Source: Pandoraea pnomenusa | GTDB lineage: Bacteria; Pseudomonadota; Gammaproteobacteria; Burkholderiales; Burkholderiaceae | NCBI RefSeq assembly: GCF_000767615.3 | Contig: NZ_CP009553.3 | Location: forward strand, 62,001 to 126,000 | DNA: 64,000 nucleotides | Reading direction: 5' to 3' | Program-made: the position numbers and the translations under genes | The notes under the pieces: model-generated | What the model saw: the letters and a program-made list of their open reading frames with translations, nothing else | Told to the model about the DNA's origin: nothing | The model's database searches: none | In this document: piece by piece, positions 1 through 7,702 of the stretch | Numbering within the stretch: position 1 is the first letter of the stretch | Layout: every line of letters begins with the position of its first letter

Positions 1-906
1 ATGCTCATCGGCGGCACCAACTCGGGTACCGGCCTCGCGATGAACAAGGTCTCTGCCGAGAAGAAGAAGGTCTATATCAACGTGGGCGCCGGCACCGACG
101 CCCTCACCAACGATCAGTGTCAGCCGTACGGCGTGCACTATGCCTACGACACCGTGGCGCTCGCACGCGGCACCGGCTCGGCCGTGGTGAAGGCGGGCGG
201 CAAGTCGTGGTTCTTCCTGACGGCGGACTATGCGTTCGGTCACGCGCTCGAGAAGGCCACGGCCGACGTGGTCAAGGCCAACGGCGGCACGGTCAAGGGC
301 GACGTGCGTCATCCGCTCTCGGCGTCGGATTTCTCGTCGTATCTGCTTCAGGCGCAGTCGTCGGGCGCGCAGGTGCTCGGCCTGGCCAACGCCGGCGGCG
401 ATACGATCAACGCCATCAAGGCCGCGAAGGAATTCGGCATCACGAAGAAGATGCAGATCGCCGGTCTGCTGGTGTTCATCAACGACATCCACTCGCTGGG
501 GCTGGACAACACCGAAGGCATGTACCTGACCGACAGCTGGTACTGGGACAAGGACGACAAGACCCGCGCCTTCTCCAAGCGCTACTTCGAGAAGATGAAG
601 AAGATGCCCTCGAGCCTCCAGGCGGGCGACTACTCCGCCACGATGACGTACCTCAAGGCGGTGCAGGCGGCCGGCACCACCGATGCCGACAAGGTCATGG
701 ATCAGCTCCACAAGATCAAGATCGACGACATGTTCAGCAAGGGCTACATCCGCAAGGACGGCACGATGATCCACGACATGTACCTGATGCAGGTCAAGTC
801 GAAGAAGGAGTCGAAGGCACCGTGGGATTACTACAAGGTCGTCGCCACGATCCCGGGCGAGAAGGCGTTCACGACGGAAGCCGAGTCGACCTGCAAGCTC
901 AAGTAA
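1..906 (+). CDS. ABC transporter substrate-binding protein, C-terminal part (gene cut by window start)
   Basis: This is a periplasmic solute-binding protein of the branched-chain amino acid type (Peripla_BP_6 fold), which captures a small solute and delivers it to the LivH/LivM permeases encoded next. Only about 301 residues are visible. There is no signal peptide, and the first visible residues (MLIGGTNSGTG) read as the interior of the first lobe, so the true start lies upstream of the window and the ATG at base 1 is internal. Typical features are the stretch VVKAGGKSWFFLTADYAFG and a Cys near the end (ESTCKLK). Full-length relatives have about 380-410 residues. The ATPase genes of this set are not downstream, so they are probably upstream. 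The ligand cannot be read from the sequence. Confidence 0.85.
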   Translation: MLIGGTNSGTGLAMNKVSAEKKKVYINVGAGTDALTNDQCQPYGVHYAYDTVALARGTGSAVVKAGGKSWFFLTADYAFGHALEKATADVVKANGGTVKGDVRHPLSASDFSSYLLQAQSSGAQVLGLANAGGDTINAIKAAKEFGITKKMQIAGLLVFINDIHSLGLDNTEGMYLTDSWYWDKDDKTRAFSKRYFEKMKKMPSSLQAGDYSATMTYLKAVQAAGTTDADKVMDQLHKIKIDDMFSKGYIRKDGTMIHDMYLMQVKSKKESKAPWDYYKVVATIPGEKAFTTEAESTCKLK

Positions 907-984
907 GCGCAGTCTGAACGCGATGCGATGAAAGCGGCGGGACGCGTGTCCCGTCGCGACCTTTCTCCCAGAGAATCGATTTCG

Positions 985-1869
985 ATGGAATTACTAGGCA
1001 TCCCCCTGCCGGCGCTGTTGAGCCAACTGCTGCTGGGACTGGTGAATGGCTCGTTCTACGCCATGCTGAGCCTCGGCCTGGCGGTGATTTTCGGTCTGCT
1101 CAACGTGATCAACTTCGCGCACGGCGCGTTGTTCATGCTGGGTGCCATGCTCGCCTGGATGGGCGGCAACTATCTCGGCCTCAATTACTGGGTCATGCTG
1201 ATCCTCGCCCCCGTGGTGGTGGGCATCATCGGCATCGTGATCGAGCGCACCATGCTGCGCTGGATCTACAAGCTCGATCACCTCTACGGTCTGCTGCTGA
1301 CGTTCGGCATCACGCTGGTGCTCGAAGGCGTGTTCCGTTCGATCTACGGCGTGTCCGGGCAGCCGTTCGATGCGCCCGACGTGCTCTCCGGCGCAACCAA
1401 CCTCGGCTTCATGTTCATGCCGAACTATCGCGCCTGGGTGGTGGTGGCGTCGCTGATCGTGTGCTTCGCCACCTGGTTCGTCATCGAGAAGACGAAGATC
1501 GGCGCCTACCTGCGCGCAGGGACGGAGAACCCGAAGCTCGTGGAAGCGTTCGGTGTGAACGTGCCGCTCATGATCACGCTCACGTACGGCTTCGGCGTTG
1601 CGCTCGCCGCGTTCGCCGGCGTGCTTGCCGCGCCCGTCATTCAGATCTCGCCGCTCATGGGACAGTCGATGATCATCACTGTGTTCGCGGTGGTGGTGAT
1701 CGGCGGGATGGGCTCGATCATGGGCTCGATCATCACCGGCTTGATGCTCGGCGTGATCGAAGGCTTTACCAAGGTGTTCTACCCGGAAGCATCTGCGACC
1801 GTGGTGTTCGTCATCATGGTGATCGTGTTGCTGCTGCGCCCGGCTGGGCTGTTCGGCAAACAAAAGTAA
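985..1869 (+). CDS. Branched-chain amino acid-type ABC transporter permease, LivH family
   Basis: This inner-membrane permease of a HAAT-family uptake system has 294 residues, the usual LivH length. The N-terminus (MELLGIPLPALLSQLLLGLVNGSFYAMLSLG, in two parts) has the family pattern of a long first helix followed by GLNVINFAHG-like residues (here LLNVINFAHGALFMLG). About eight hydrophobic segments follow. The reading frame stays open upstream to 928, but that extension is polar and arginine-rich. I prefer the ATG at 985, which starts directly with the hydrophobic family sequence. The gene follows the binding protein by 78 bp and precedes livM by 10 bp, so the three are one operon. Confidence 0.85.
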   Translation: MELLGIPLPALLSQLLLGLVNGSFYAMLSLGLAVIFGLLNVINFAHGALFMLGAMLAWMGGNYLGLNYWVMLILAPVVVGIIGIVIERTMLRWIYKLDHLYGLLLTFGITLVLEGVFRSIYGVSGQPFDAPDVLSGATNLGFMFMPNYRAWVVVASLIVCFATWFVIEKTKIGAYLRAGTENPKLVEAFGVNVPLMITLTYGFGVALAAFAGVLAAPVIQISPLMGQSMIITVFAVVVIGGMGSIMGSIITGLMLGVIEGFTKVFYPEASATVVFVIMVIVLLLRPAGLFGKQK

Positions 1870-1879
1870 GGGGCGGAAC

Positions 1880-2878
1880 ATGCAACAACAGACGCAACAA
1901 CGGGTGCTTTATTCGCTTTTGCTGCTCGCGCTGATCGTGGCGCCCTTCGCGGGCGCCTATCCGGTCTTCATCATGAAGGTGCTCTGCTTCGCACTGTTCG
2001 CCTGCGCGTTCAACCTGCTGCTCGGCTTTACGGGCCTGCTGTCGTTCGGTCATGCGGCGTTTTTCGGCAGCGCGGGCTATGTGACCGGCTACGCGATTCG
2101 CAATCTCGGGTTCACGCCGGAAGTCGGCATTCTCGCCGGGGTGATCGCGGGCGCCGCGCTGGGCCTGGTGATCGGCCTGCTCGCGATCCGGCGCCAGGGC
2201 ATCTATTTCGCGATGATCACGCTGGCGCTCGCGCAGATGCTTTACTTCCTGTGCCTGCAGGCACCGTTTACCGGTGGGGAAGACGGCTTGCAGGGTGTGC
2301 CGCGCGGCAGCCTCTTTGGCGTGCTTCCGCTCGATTCGGACCTGACCCTGTACTACGTGGTGCTGGCGATCTGCGCGCTGGGCTTCCTGTTCATCATGCG
2401 TATCGTGCACTCGCCGTTCGGCCAGGTGCTCAAGGCGATCAAGGAAAACGAGCCGCGTGCGATCTCGCTCGGCTATGACGTCGATCGCTTCAAGTTGCTG
2501 GCGTTCGTGCTGTCGGCCACGCTCGCGGCGCTGGCCGGATCGACGAAAACGGTGGTGCTGGGCTTCGAGACGCTCACCGACGTGCACTGGACCATGTCGG
2601 GCATGGTCATCCTGATGACGCTCGTGGGCGGTCTGGGCACGATGCTCGGACCGGTGGTGGGCGCGGTCGTCATCATCGTGCTCGAGAACAAGCTGGGCGA
2701 CATCGGCGACTGGCTGGCGACGGCGACCGGCGTGGCGTGGTTCCAGACGCTGGGCGAATCGGTGACGATCGTCATCGGCGCCATCTTCATCATCTGCGTG
2801 CTGTCATTCCGCCGAGGTCTGGTCGGCGAACTGGTCGCCCGAAGCCGGTTCTTCCGGACGCTGTCGCAGTCGTCCTGA
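1880..2878 (+). CDS. Branched-chain amino acid-type ABC transporter permease, LivM family
   Basis: This second integral membrane subunit has 332 residues. The N-terminal part has the LivM signature FNLLLGFTGLLSFGHAAFFG, which in the family forms part of the translocation pathway. The middle contains FGQVLKAIKENEPRAISLGY, the cytoplasmic coupling loop that contacts the ATPase. It should pair with the LivH just upstream. A ribosome-binding purine stretch (AAGGGGCGGAA) precedes the ATG. No ATPase follows: the next 560 bp are non-coding and contain hairpins, so this is the last gene of its operon. The transporter's substrate is not deducible. The family also carries short amides, urea and aromatic acids. 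Confidence 0.85.
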   Translation: MQQQTQQRVLYSLLLLALIVAPFAGAYPVFIMKVLCFALFACAFNLLLGFTGLLSFGHAAFFGSAGYVTGYAIRNLGFTPEVGILAGVIAGAALGLVIGLLAIRRQGIYFAMITLALAQMLYFLCLQAPFTGGEDGLQGVPRGSLFGVLPLDSDLTLYYVVLAICALGFLFIMRIVHSPFGQVLKAIKENEPRAISLGYDVDRFKLLAFVLSATLAALAGSTKTVVLGFETLTDVHWTMSGMVILMTLVGGLGTMLGPVVGAVVIIVLENKLGDIGDWLATATGVAWFQTLGESVTIVIGAIFIICVLSFRRGLVGELVARSRFFRTLSQSS

Positions 2879-2888
2879 AGCCTGATGC

Positions 2889-2929
2889 GTGACGATCGGG
2901 CGCACCGTGATGGGGCGGCCGATCGTCAC
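2889..2929. repeat. Inverted repeat just after livM
   Basis: The arms GTGACGATCGG (2889-2899) and CCGATCGTCAC (2919-2929) are perfect complements with a 19-nt loop. The hairpin begins 10 bp after the livM stop but lacks a T-tract. It may be a 3'-end stabilising hairpin or a weak terminator. Confidence 0.5.
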
Positions 2930-3091
2930 ACTGGCGCACGTATGTCGGAAAAAACCTAATTCGTAGGGGTAAATGCTGACTTGTGGTGCATCGGGTGCTC
3001 CTTTATTCTCTCTCTCAGTTCGCGTCACGGCAGGATATAGGGGCGAGGAACGAGGAGACAATAAGCGCGAGAACGCGCACCGCCAAAAAAG

Positions 3092-3127
3092 AAAGCGCTG
3101 TTGGAGAAAACTCCAACAGCGCTTTTT
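3092..3127 (+). terminator. Strong intrinsic terminator (perfect 15-bp stem)
   Basis: A perfect 15-bp stem runs from AAAGCGCTGTTGGAG (3092-3106) through an AAAA loop to CTCCAACAGCGCTTT (3111-3125), continuing into a T-tract. A-runs lie on the upstream side (an A6 run ends at 3090), so it could also work on the other strand. It most likely ends the livM transcript, or shields the gene at 3442 from read-through. Confidence 0.85.
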
Positions 3128-3441
3128 ATATTGTGCTTTCATTCTGTGCGCCGCCGGCGCCTCCCATCGTCCGACGCACGTCGCCGTCACGGCGGCCGTT
3201 GCCCGCCCGCGGTGCCCGATCGCCCCCGCCCTCGCTTGTTACGGTCACCGGTCATCGTCTTTTCGCCGCGATTTACCGTTTTTTGGCCGCCTCACCCGGT
3301 TTTTCGCCAGCTTTTCGTCGATCGCGCACCATATTGCGAGAATTGTGGCCCCCAACTACGCGCAATGCGGGCTAAAGGCGCTATCCTCGCCGTTTTCGTC
3401 CGGCCATCGGCCTGCGACGGTCGGGCATGTATGGGGAATGT

Positions 3442-4224
3442 ATGTTAGTCAGTTGGGCGCCGAGCGAATTGCTGATGCTCGCGGGTGGGGCGTTTCTCGC
3501 GGGGCTTGTGGACGCCGTGGTCGGGGGCGGGGGACTGATCTCCGTGCCCACGCTCTTTGCCGTTTTTCCGAGCGCGGCGCCGCCTGTGCTGTTCGGCACC
3601 AACAAGATGGCGGGCATCTGGGGAACCGCCTCGGCCGCGCTGCGCTACGCCCGTGGCGTGCAACTGCAGTGGGCGATACTGGTGCCTGCCACGCTCGCCG
3701 CTTTCGTCTTCTCATTCTGCGGCGCCTATGCCGTCACCCACATTCCCGCCGACGTCCTGCGCAAGCTGCTGCCGTTCGTGCTCGTGGGGGTGGCGGTGTA
3801 CACGCTGCGCAAAAAGGATTTCGGGACGGTTCACGCCCCCGTGAGGGGGGGGGCAGGGGTGACCCTCATGGCGATCGCCGTGGGCGGCGCCATCGGCTTC
3901 TACGACGGTTTCTTCGGCCCCGGCACGGGCAGTTTCCTCGTATTCCTGTTCGTGCGTCTGTTCGGGCAGGATTTCGTGAATGCGTCGGCGTCGTCGAAGA
4001 TCGTGAACGTGGCGACCAACCTGGCAGCGCTGTGGCTGTTCGGCATGGGTGGGCACGTATGGTGGCAGGTGGGGGCCGGCATGGCGGTCATGAACGTGCT
4101 GGGCAGCCTGGTGGGCAGTCGGCTCGCGCTCAAGCACGGCGTGGGCTTCGTGCGGCGAATGTTCCTGTGCGTGCTCGCCGTGCTGATCGTGAAGACCGGC
4201 TACGACGCCTTTTTGCGCGCCTGA
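3442..4224 (+). CDS. TSUP-family (TauE/SafE-like) membrane permease
   Basis: This protein of about 260 residues has roughly eight hydrophobic segments. The N-terminus (LAGLVDAVVGGGGLISVP) and the repeated motif in the second half (IGFYDGFFGPGTGSFLVF) are the two internal-repeat signatures of the TSUP/TauE-SafE family. Members of that family export sulfite, sulfoacetate or related organosulfonates, but many have no known substrate. I chose the ATG at 3442 because GGGGA lies 8 bp upstream. An in-frame ATG at 3427 is also possible. A run of nine G residues at 3845-3853 lies inside the gene (codons for VRGGAG). The gene appears monocistronic, with the strong hairpin at 3092 upstream and 240 bp of non-coding sequence downstream. 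Confidence 0.8.
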   Translation: MLVSWAPSELLMLAGGAFLAGLVDAVVGGGGLISVPTLFAVFPSAAPPVLFGTNKMAGIWGTASAALRYARGVQLQWAILVPATLAAFVFSFCGAYAVTHIPADVLRKLLPFVLVGVAVYTLRKKDFGTVHAPVRGGAGVTLMAIAVGGAIGFYDGFFGPGTGSFLVFLFVRLFGQDFVNASASSKIVNVATNLAALWLFGMGGHVWWQVGAGMAVMNVLGSLVGSRLALKHGVGFVRRMFLCVLAVLIVKTGYDAFLRA

Positions 4225-4464
4225 CGGTGTCCGGCGGATGCCCGGACGCGGCGGGCGGTGCTGTGCCCGATGCGACATGTGGGGAAACCGCACTTTACGA
4301 AACGACGCAGGTGCCCGTAAGATGGGCGACGATTTGCCGACTGCTCGGTCGGTTAATGGCGCGGATGCGGTGATGAAGGCCGACGCGGTGAAGGCGAAAG
4401 AGCAGAGAGAAGCGGCAGAATAGCGGCAGAAAAACGAATTCGAAATTTTTGTGAGGAGACCCAA

Positions 4465-5610
4465 ATGAAACTGAAGTTGCTGTGCATGGCATCCGCGATG
4501 ATGCTGGCTGTGGGCGTTGCGAACGCCCAGGTGAAGATTGGCGTGTCGCTGTCGGCGACCGGTCCGGCGGCTTCGCTGGGCATTCCCGAGAAGAACACCA
4601 TCTCGCTCATGCCGAAGACGATTGCCGGCCAGTCCGTGCAGTACATCGTGCTCGATGACGCGACCGACACCACGACTGCCGTGAAGAACATGCGCAAGCT
4701 GATCAGCGAAGATCACGTCGACGCCGTGCTCGGCTCGACCGTGACGCCGAACTCGCTGGCGATGGTCGACGTGGCGGCCGAGACGCAAACGCCGATGATC
4801 TCGATGGCGGCGGGTGCGGCGATCGTCGAGCCGGTCGACGCGAAGCGTGCGTGGGCGTTCAAGACCCCGCAGAACGACATTCTGATGGCCACCGCCATTG
4901 CCAAGCACATGGCCGACAACGGCGTGAAGACGGCCGCGTTCATCGGCTTCTCCGATGCCTACGGTGAAGGCTGGTACAAGGAATTCCAGAAGGCCGCCGA
5001 TCTGAACAAGGTCAAGATCGTGGCCAACGAGCGCTTCAACCGTGCCGATACGTCGGTGACCGGTCAGGTGCTCAAGATCATGAGCGCGAACCCGGACGCC
5101 GTGCTCGTGGCCGGTTCGGGCACGCCGTCGGCATTGCCGCAGCGCACGCTCAAGGAGCGCGGCTACAAGGGCAAGATGTACCAGACGCACGGCGTGGCCA
5201 ACAACGACTTCCTGCGCGTTTGCGGCAAGGATTGCGAAGGCACGTTCCTGCCGGCCGGCCCGTTGCTCGTGGTCGACCAACTGCCCAACGACAATCCGGT
5301 GAAGAAGTCGGCCGCCGCATACAAGGCCGCGTATGAAAAGGCCTATGGCGCCGGTTCGATCTCGACCTTCGGCGGTCACGCCTGGGACGGCGGCCTGTTG
5401 CTGCAATCGGCCATTCCGGTCGCGCTCAAGAAGGGCAAGCCGGGGACGCCGGAATTCCGCGCCGCGCTGCGCGAGGCGCTGGAGAACGTGAAGGACATGC
5501 CGGGCACCGCCGGTATCTTCAACATGAGCAAGAACGACCACAATGGTCTGGATCAGCGCTCGCGCGTCATGGTGCAAATCGTCAACGGCAAGTGGAAATT
5601 GGCGAACTGA
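4465..5610 (+). CDS. ABC transporter substrate-binding protein (Peripla_BP_6)
   Basis: This is the periplasmic receptor of the second HAAT-type ABC system, 381 residues long. A signal peptide is clear (MKLKLLCMASAMMLAVGVANA, shown in the first 21 codons, with likely cleavage after the ANA), and the mature protein starts QVKIGVSLSATGPAASLG, the standard first beta-strand of the family. GAGGAG lies just before the ATG. Cysteines in RVCGKDCEG may form a disulfide. A terminator follows at 5693, so this gene may be transcribed separately from, and more strongly than, the permease genes that start at 6629. The MarR gene that follows suggests an aromatic-type ligand, but that is inference. Confidence 0.88.
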   Translation: MKLKLLCMASAMMLAVGVANAQVKIGVSLSATGPAASLGIPEKNTISLMPKTIAGQSVQYIVLDDATDTTTAVKNMRKLISEDHVDAVLGSTVTPNSLAMVDVAAETQTPMISMAAGAAIVEPVDAKRAWAFKTPQNDILMATAIAKHMADNGVKTAAFIGFSDAYGEGWYKEFQKAADLNKVKIVANERFNRADTSVTGQVLKIMSANPDAVLVAGSGTPSALPQRTLKERGYKGKMYQTHGVANNDFLRVCGKDCEGTFLPAGPLLVVDQLPNDNPVKKSAAAYKAAYEKAYGAGSISTFGGHAWDGGLLLQSAIPVALKKGKPGTPEFRAALREALENVKDMPGTAGIFNMSKNDHNGLDQRSRVMVQIVNGKWKLAN

Positions 5611-5692
5611 TGCGCGTCGGGGCTGCCTATAGCACGCAGGCATGCCCCGTTGTCGTATCTGCAGGGCCCGGTTTGATCGCCCGGGCCGGAAG

Positions 5693-5715
5693 AACGGGCG
5701 TTCGCGCCCGTTTTT
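5693..5715 (+). terminator. Intrinsic terminator after the binding-protein gene
   Basis: The stem is AACGGGCG (5693-5700), loop TTCG, then CGCCCGTT (5705-5712), running into five Ts (5711-5715). The UUCG tetraloop is especially stable. It separates the binding-protein gene from the regulator at 5852. Confidence 0.85.
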
Positions 5716-5851
5716 CTTGAGCGTGGTAGTTTCGCGCATCGCAAAGAGACGGCAGGACATGCGAAACGAGCGGCACATGAGAGGCCGCATTGTCCCAACC
5801 TGATCGCCGCAGCCGGGGGGCTGACCAGGCGATTCTTTCGAGCGTAAATCC

Positions 5852-6352
5852 ATGACGGGTGAATTCGAACACCGCAACCTATCGCTGGTATTGCTACAGA
5901 CACGTGAAGCGGTGATGGGGCTGTTCCGGCCTCTGCTCAATTGTTACGACATCACGGAACAACAATGGCGTGTCATCCGGGCCGTCAACGATAGCGAATC
6001 CGGGGAAATGGAGATCGGGCAGGTCGCGCGCGAATGCTGCATCCTCAGTCCCAGCCTCTCGGGCATGCTCGAGCGCATGGAGGCATCGGGCCTCATCATG
6101 CGACGTCGCGTTGCCGCGGATCAGCGCCGGGTCATGGTGTCGCTCACGCCGTCGAGCCGTGCGCTTTGCAAGAAGCTCGGCCCGCTGGTCGAAGAGCGCT
6201 ATCGCTATCTGGAAGACAAGGTCGGGCGCGACACGCTTGCCGACATCTACCGGTTGCTCGACGTGGTGCGTGAAGCGCTTCCGCCGGAAGTCCTGGCCGA
6301 AGCGCCGTCGCTGCCGGCCAAGGCGCGCCGCCGCAAGAAGCCGGCGGCCTGA
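5852..6352 (+). CDS. hpaR: MarR-family transcriptional regulator, HpaR-like
   Basis: This 166-residue winged-helix regulator carries the HpaR-type N-terminus: LSLVLLQTREAVMGLFRPLL followed by ITEQQWRVIRAV is close to the E. coli repressor of 4-hydroxyphenylacetate (homoprotocatechuate) catabolism as I remember it. The recognition helix region reads ILSPSLSGMLERMEASGLI, and the wing contains RRRVAADQRRVMVSLT. The C-terminus has a basic tail (ARRRKKPAA), longer than in the enteric protein. It sits between a binding-protein gene and the permease genes of one ABC system, so the likely job is ligand-dependent repression of that transporter. An AT-rich island at 6458-6500 before the next gene contains ATAACCGTTTAT, an imperfect palindrome that could be an operator. 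No hpa catabolic genes are in view, so the name describes similarity only. Confidence 0.75.
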   Translation: MTGEFEHRNLSLVLLQTREAVMGLFRPLLNCYDITEQQWRVIRAVNDSESGEMEIGQVARECCILSPSLSGMLERMEASGLIMRRRVAADQRRVMVSLTPSSRALCKKLGPLVEERYRYLEDKVGRDTLADIYRLLDVVREALPPEVLAEAPSLPAKARRRKKPAA

Positions 6353-6628
6353 GGGGCGCGGGGACATTGAAAAGGGGGACTACGCCAGAAGGAGGGACAA
6401 ACGGCGGCCGGGCGGGGCGCCAGGACACAAATGTCGCCGCCTCAGTAGTCACCCGGGTTTTACCAATGCATAACCGTTTATACAATTCATAATTCGTTGC
6501 TTTGCCGCACGGGGACGTTGCGCGGGTGACGAAGTGAAGGGGAACGGGGCGGCAGCGCGCCGCGCCGTGCATCACACCGGCTGTCTCGCCAGCCGGTTCA
6601 AGAAGTACTCAAACGAAGTGAGAGGAGC

Positions 6629-7684
6629 ATGGATCTTTCGATTGCAGCCATCCTGGCGCAGGACGGCATCACCACGGGTGCGATTTATGCCTTGTTGGCA
6701 TTGGCGCTAGTGTTGGTGTTCTCCGTCACCCGCGTCATCTTCATTCCGCAGGGCGAGTTCGTGTCGTATGGCGCGCTCACGCTGGCGGCACTGCAAACCC
6801 AGAAGTTTCCGCTCACGAGCTGGTTGCTCGTGGCGATGGGCGTATGCACGTTCATCGTGGAGACAGCGAGCGTGTTGCGTCACAGCGAGCGCCGCAAGCT
6901 GGCCGGGCGGCTGGTGCCGGTGTTCGCGGGCAAATACCTGGTGTTTCCGATCGCTGTGTTCTTCGTCGTCCAGGCGCTGGCACCGATGACGCTGCCGATG
7001 CTCGTGCAGATCGCCATCACGCTGTTGCTGGTCGTGCCGATGGGCCCGATGCTCTATCGCCTGGCGTATCAGCCCCTGGCCGAAGCCAGCACGTTGTTGC
7101 TGCTGATCGTCTCGGTCGGCGTGCACTTCGCGCTCACGGGCCTGGGCCTGGTGATGTTCGGGGCGGAGGGCTCGCGCACGCAGGCGTTCTCCGACGCGAG
7201 CTTCAACATCGGTTCGGTGATGGTGTCGGGGCAGAGCCTGTGGGTGGTGGGCGTGTCGGTGGTGATGATCCTGGCGCTGTACTTCTACTTCGACCGTTCG
7301 CTCTCGGGCAAGGCCCTGCGTGCGACGGCGGTCAACCGTCTTGGCGCGCGGCTGGTGGGTATCGGCACGGTGCAGGCGGGGCGTCTGGCGTTCACGCTGG
7401 CCGCGGTGCTGGGCGTGCTGTGCGGCATTCTGATCGCGCCGATCACGACCATCTATTACGAGTCGGGCTTCCTGATCGGCCTGAAGGGCTTCGTGGGGGC
7501 GATCATCGGCGGTCTGGTGAGTTACCCGGTCGCGGCGCTGGGCGCCATTCTGGTGGGCCTGCTGGAGTCGTACTCGTCGTTCTGGGCGAGTGCGTACAAG
7601 GAGGTCATCGTCTTCACGCTGATCCTTCCGGTGCTGCTGTGGCTGTCGCTCACGAGCAAGCACGTGGAAGAAGACGAGGAATAA
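6629..7684 (+). CDS. HAAT-type ABC transporter permease, LivH family, with an insertion
   Basis: This is the first membrane subunit of the second uptake system. The start is well supported by AGAGGAG 3-9 bp upstream. The N-terminus (ILAQDGITTGAIYALLALALVLVF, in two parts) and the central RALRATAVNRLGARLVGI coupling loop are typical of LivH. At 351 residues it is about 55-60 longer than a standard LivH. The extra part appears to be around residues 75-125 (VETASVLRHSERRKLAGRLV and the hydrophobic segments after it), which may add a helix pair. It ends with an acidic tail (KHVEEDEE). The next gene starts 18 bp later. Confidence 0.85.
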   Translation: MDLSIAAILAQDGITTGAIYALLALALVLVFSVTRVIFIPQGEFVSYGALTLAALQTQKFPLTSWLLVAMGVCTFIVETASVLRHSERRKLAGRLVPVFAGKYLVFPIAVFFVVQALAPMTLPMLVQIAITLLLVVPMGPMLYRLAYQPLAEASTLLLLIVSVGVHFALTGLGLVMFGAEGSRTQAFSDASFNIGSVMVSGQSLWVVGVSVVMILALYFYFDRSLSGKALRATAVNRLGARLVGIGTVQAGRLAFTLAAVLGVLCGILIAPITTIYYESGFLIGLKGFVGAIIGGLVSYPVAALGAILVGLLESYSSFWASAYKEVIVFTLILPVLLWLSLTSKHVEEDEE

Positions 7685-7702
7685 GCCGGGGCGGACCACA
7701 GA

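Larger units (their letters stand above)
2879..3441. other. Non-coding stretch with two hairpins
   Basis: About 560 bp separate livM from the next gene. It holds an 11-bp inverted repeat at 2889-2929 and a strong terminator-like hairpin at 3092-3127. Several frames are open across it, but the predicted peptides are arginine/proline-rich and look like no protein family. I see no convincing promoter or RNA gene in the remainder. Confidence 0.5.

Noticed and set aside
3712..5940. 742-codon minus-strand frame over the TSUP and binding-protein genes
   Set aside because: Antisense of two recognisable genes, including a signal peptide and transporter motifs on the plus strand.
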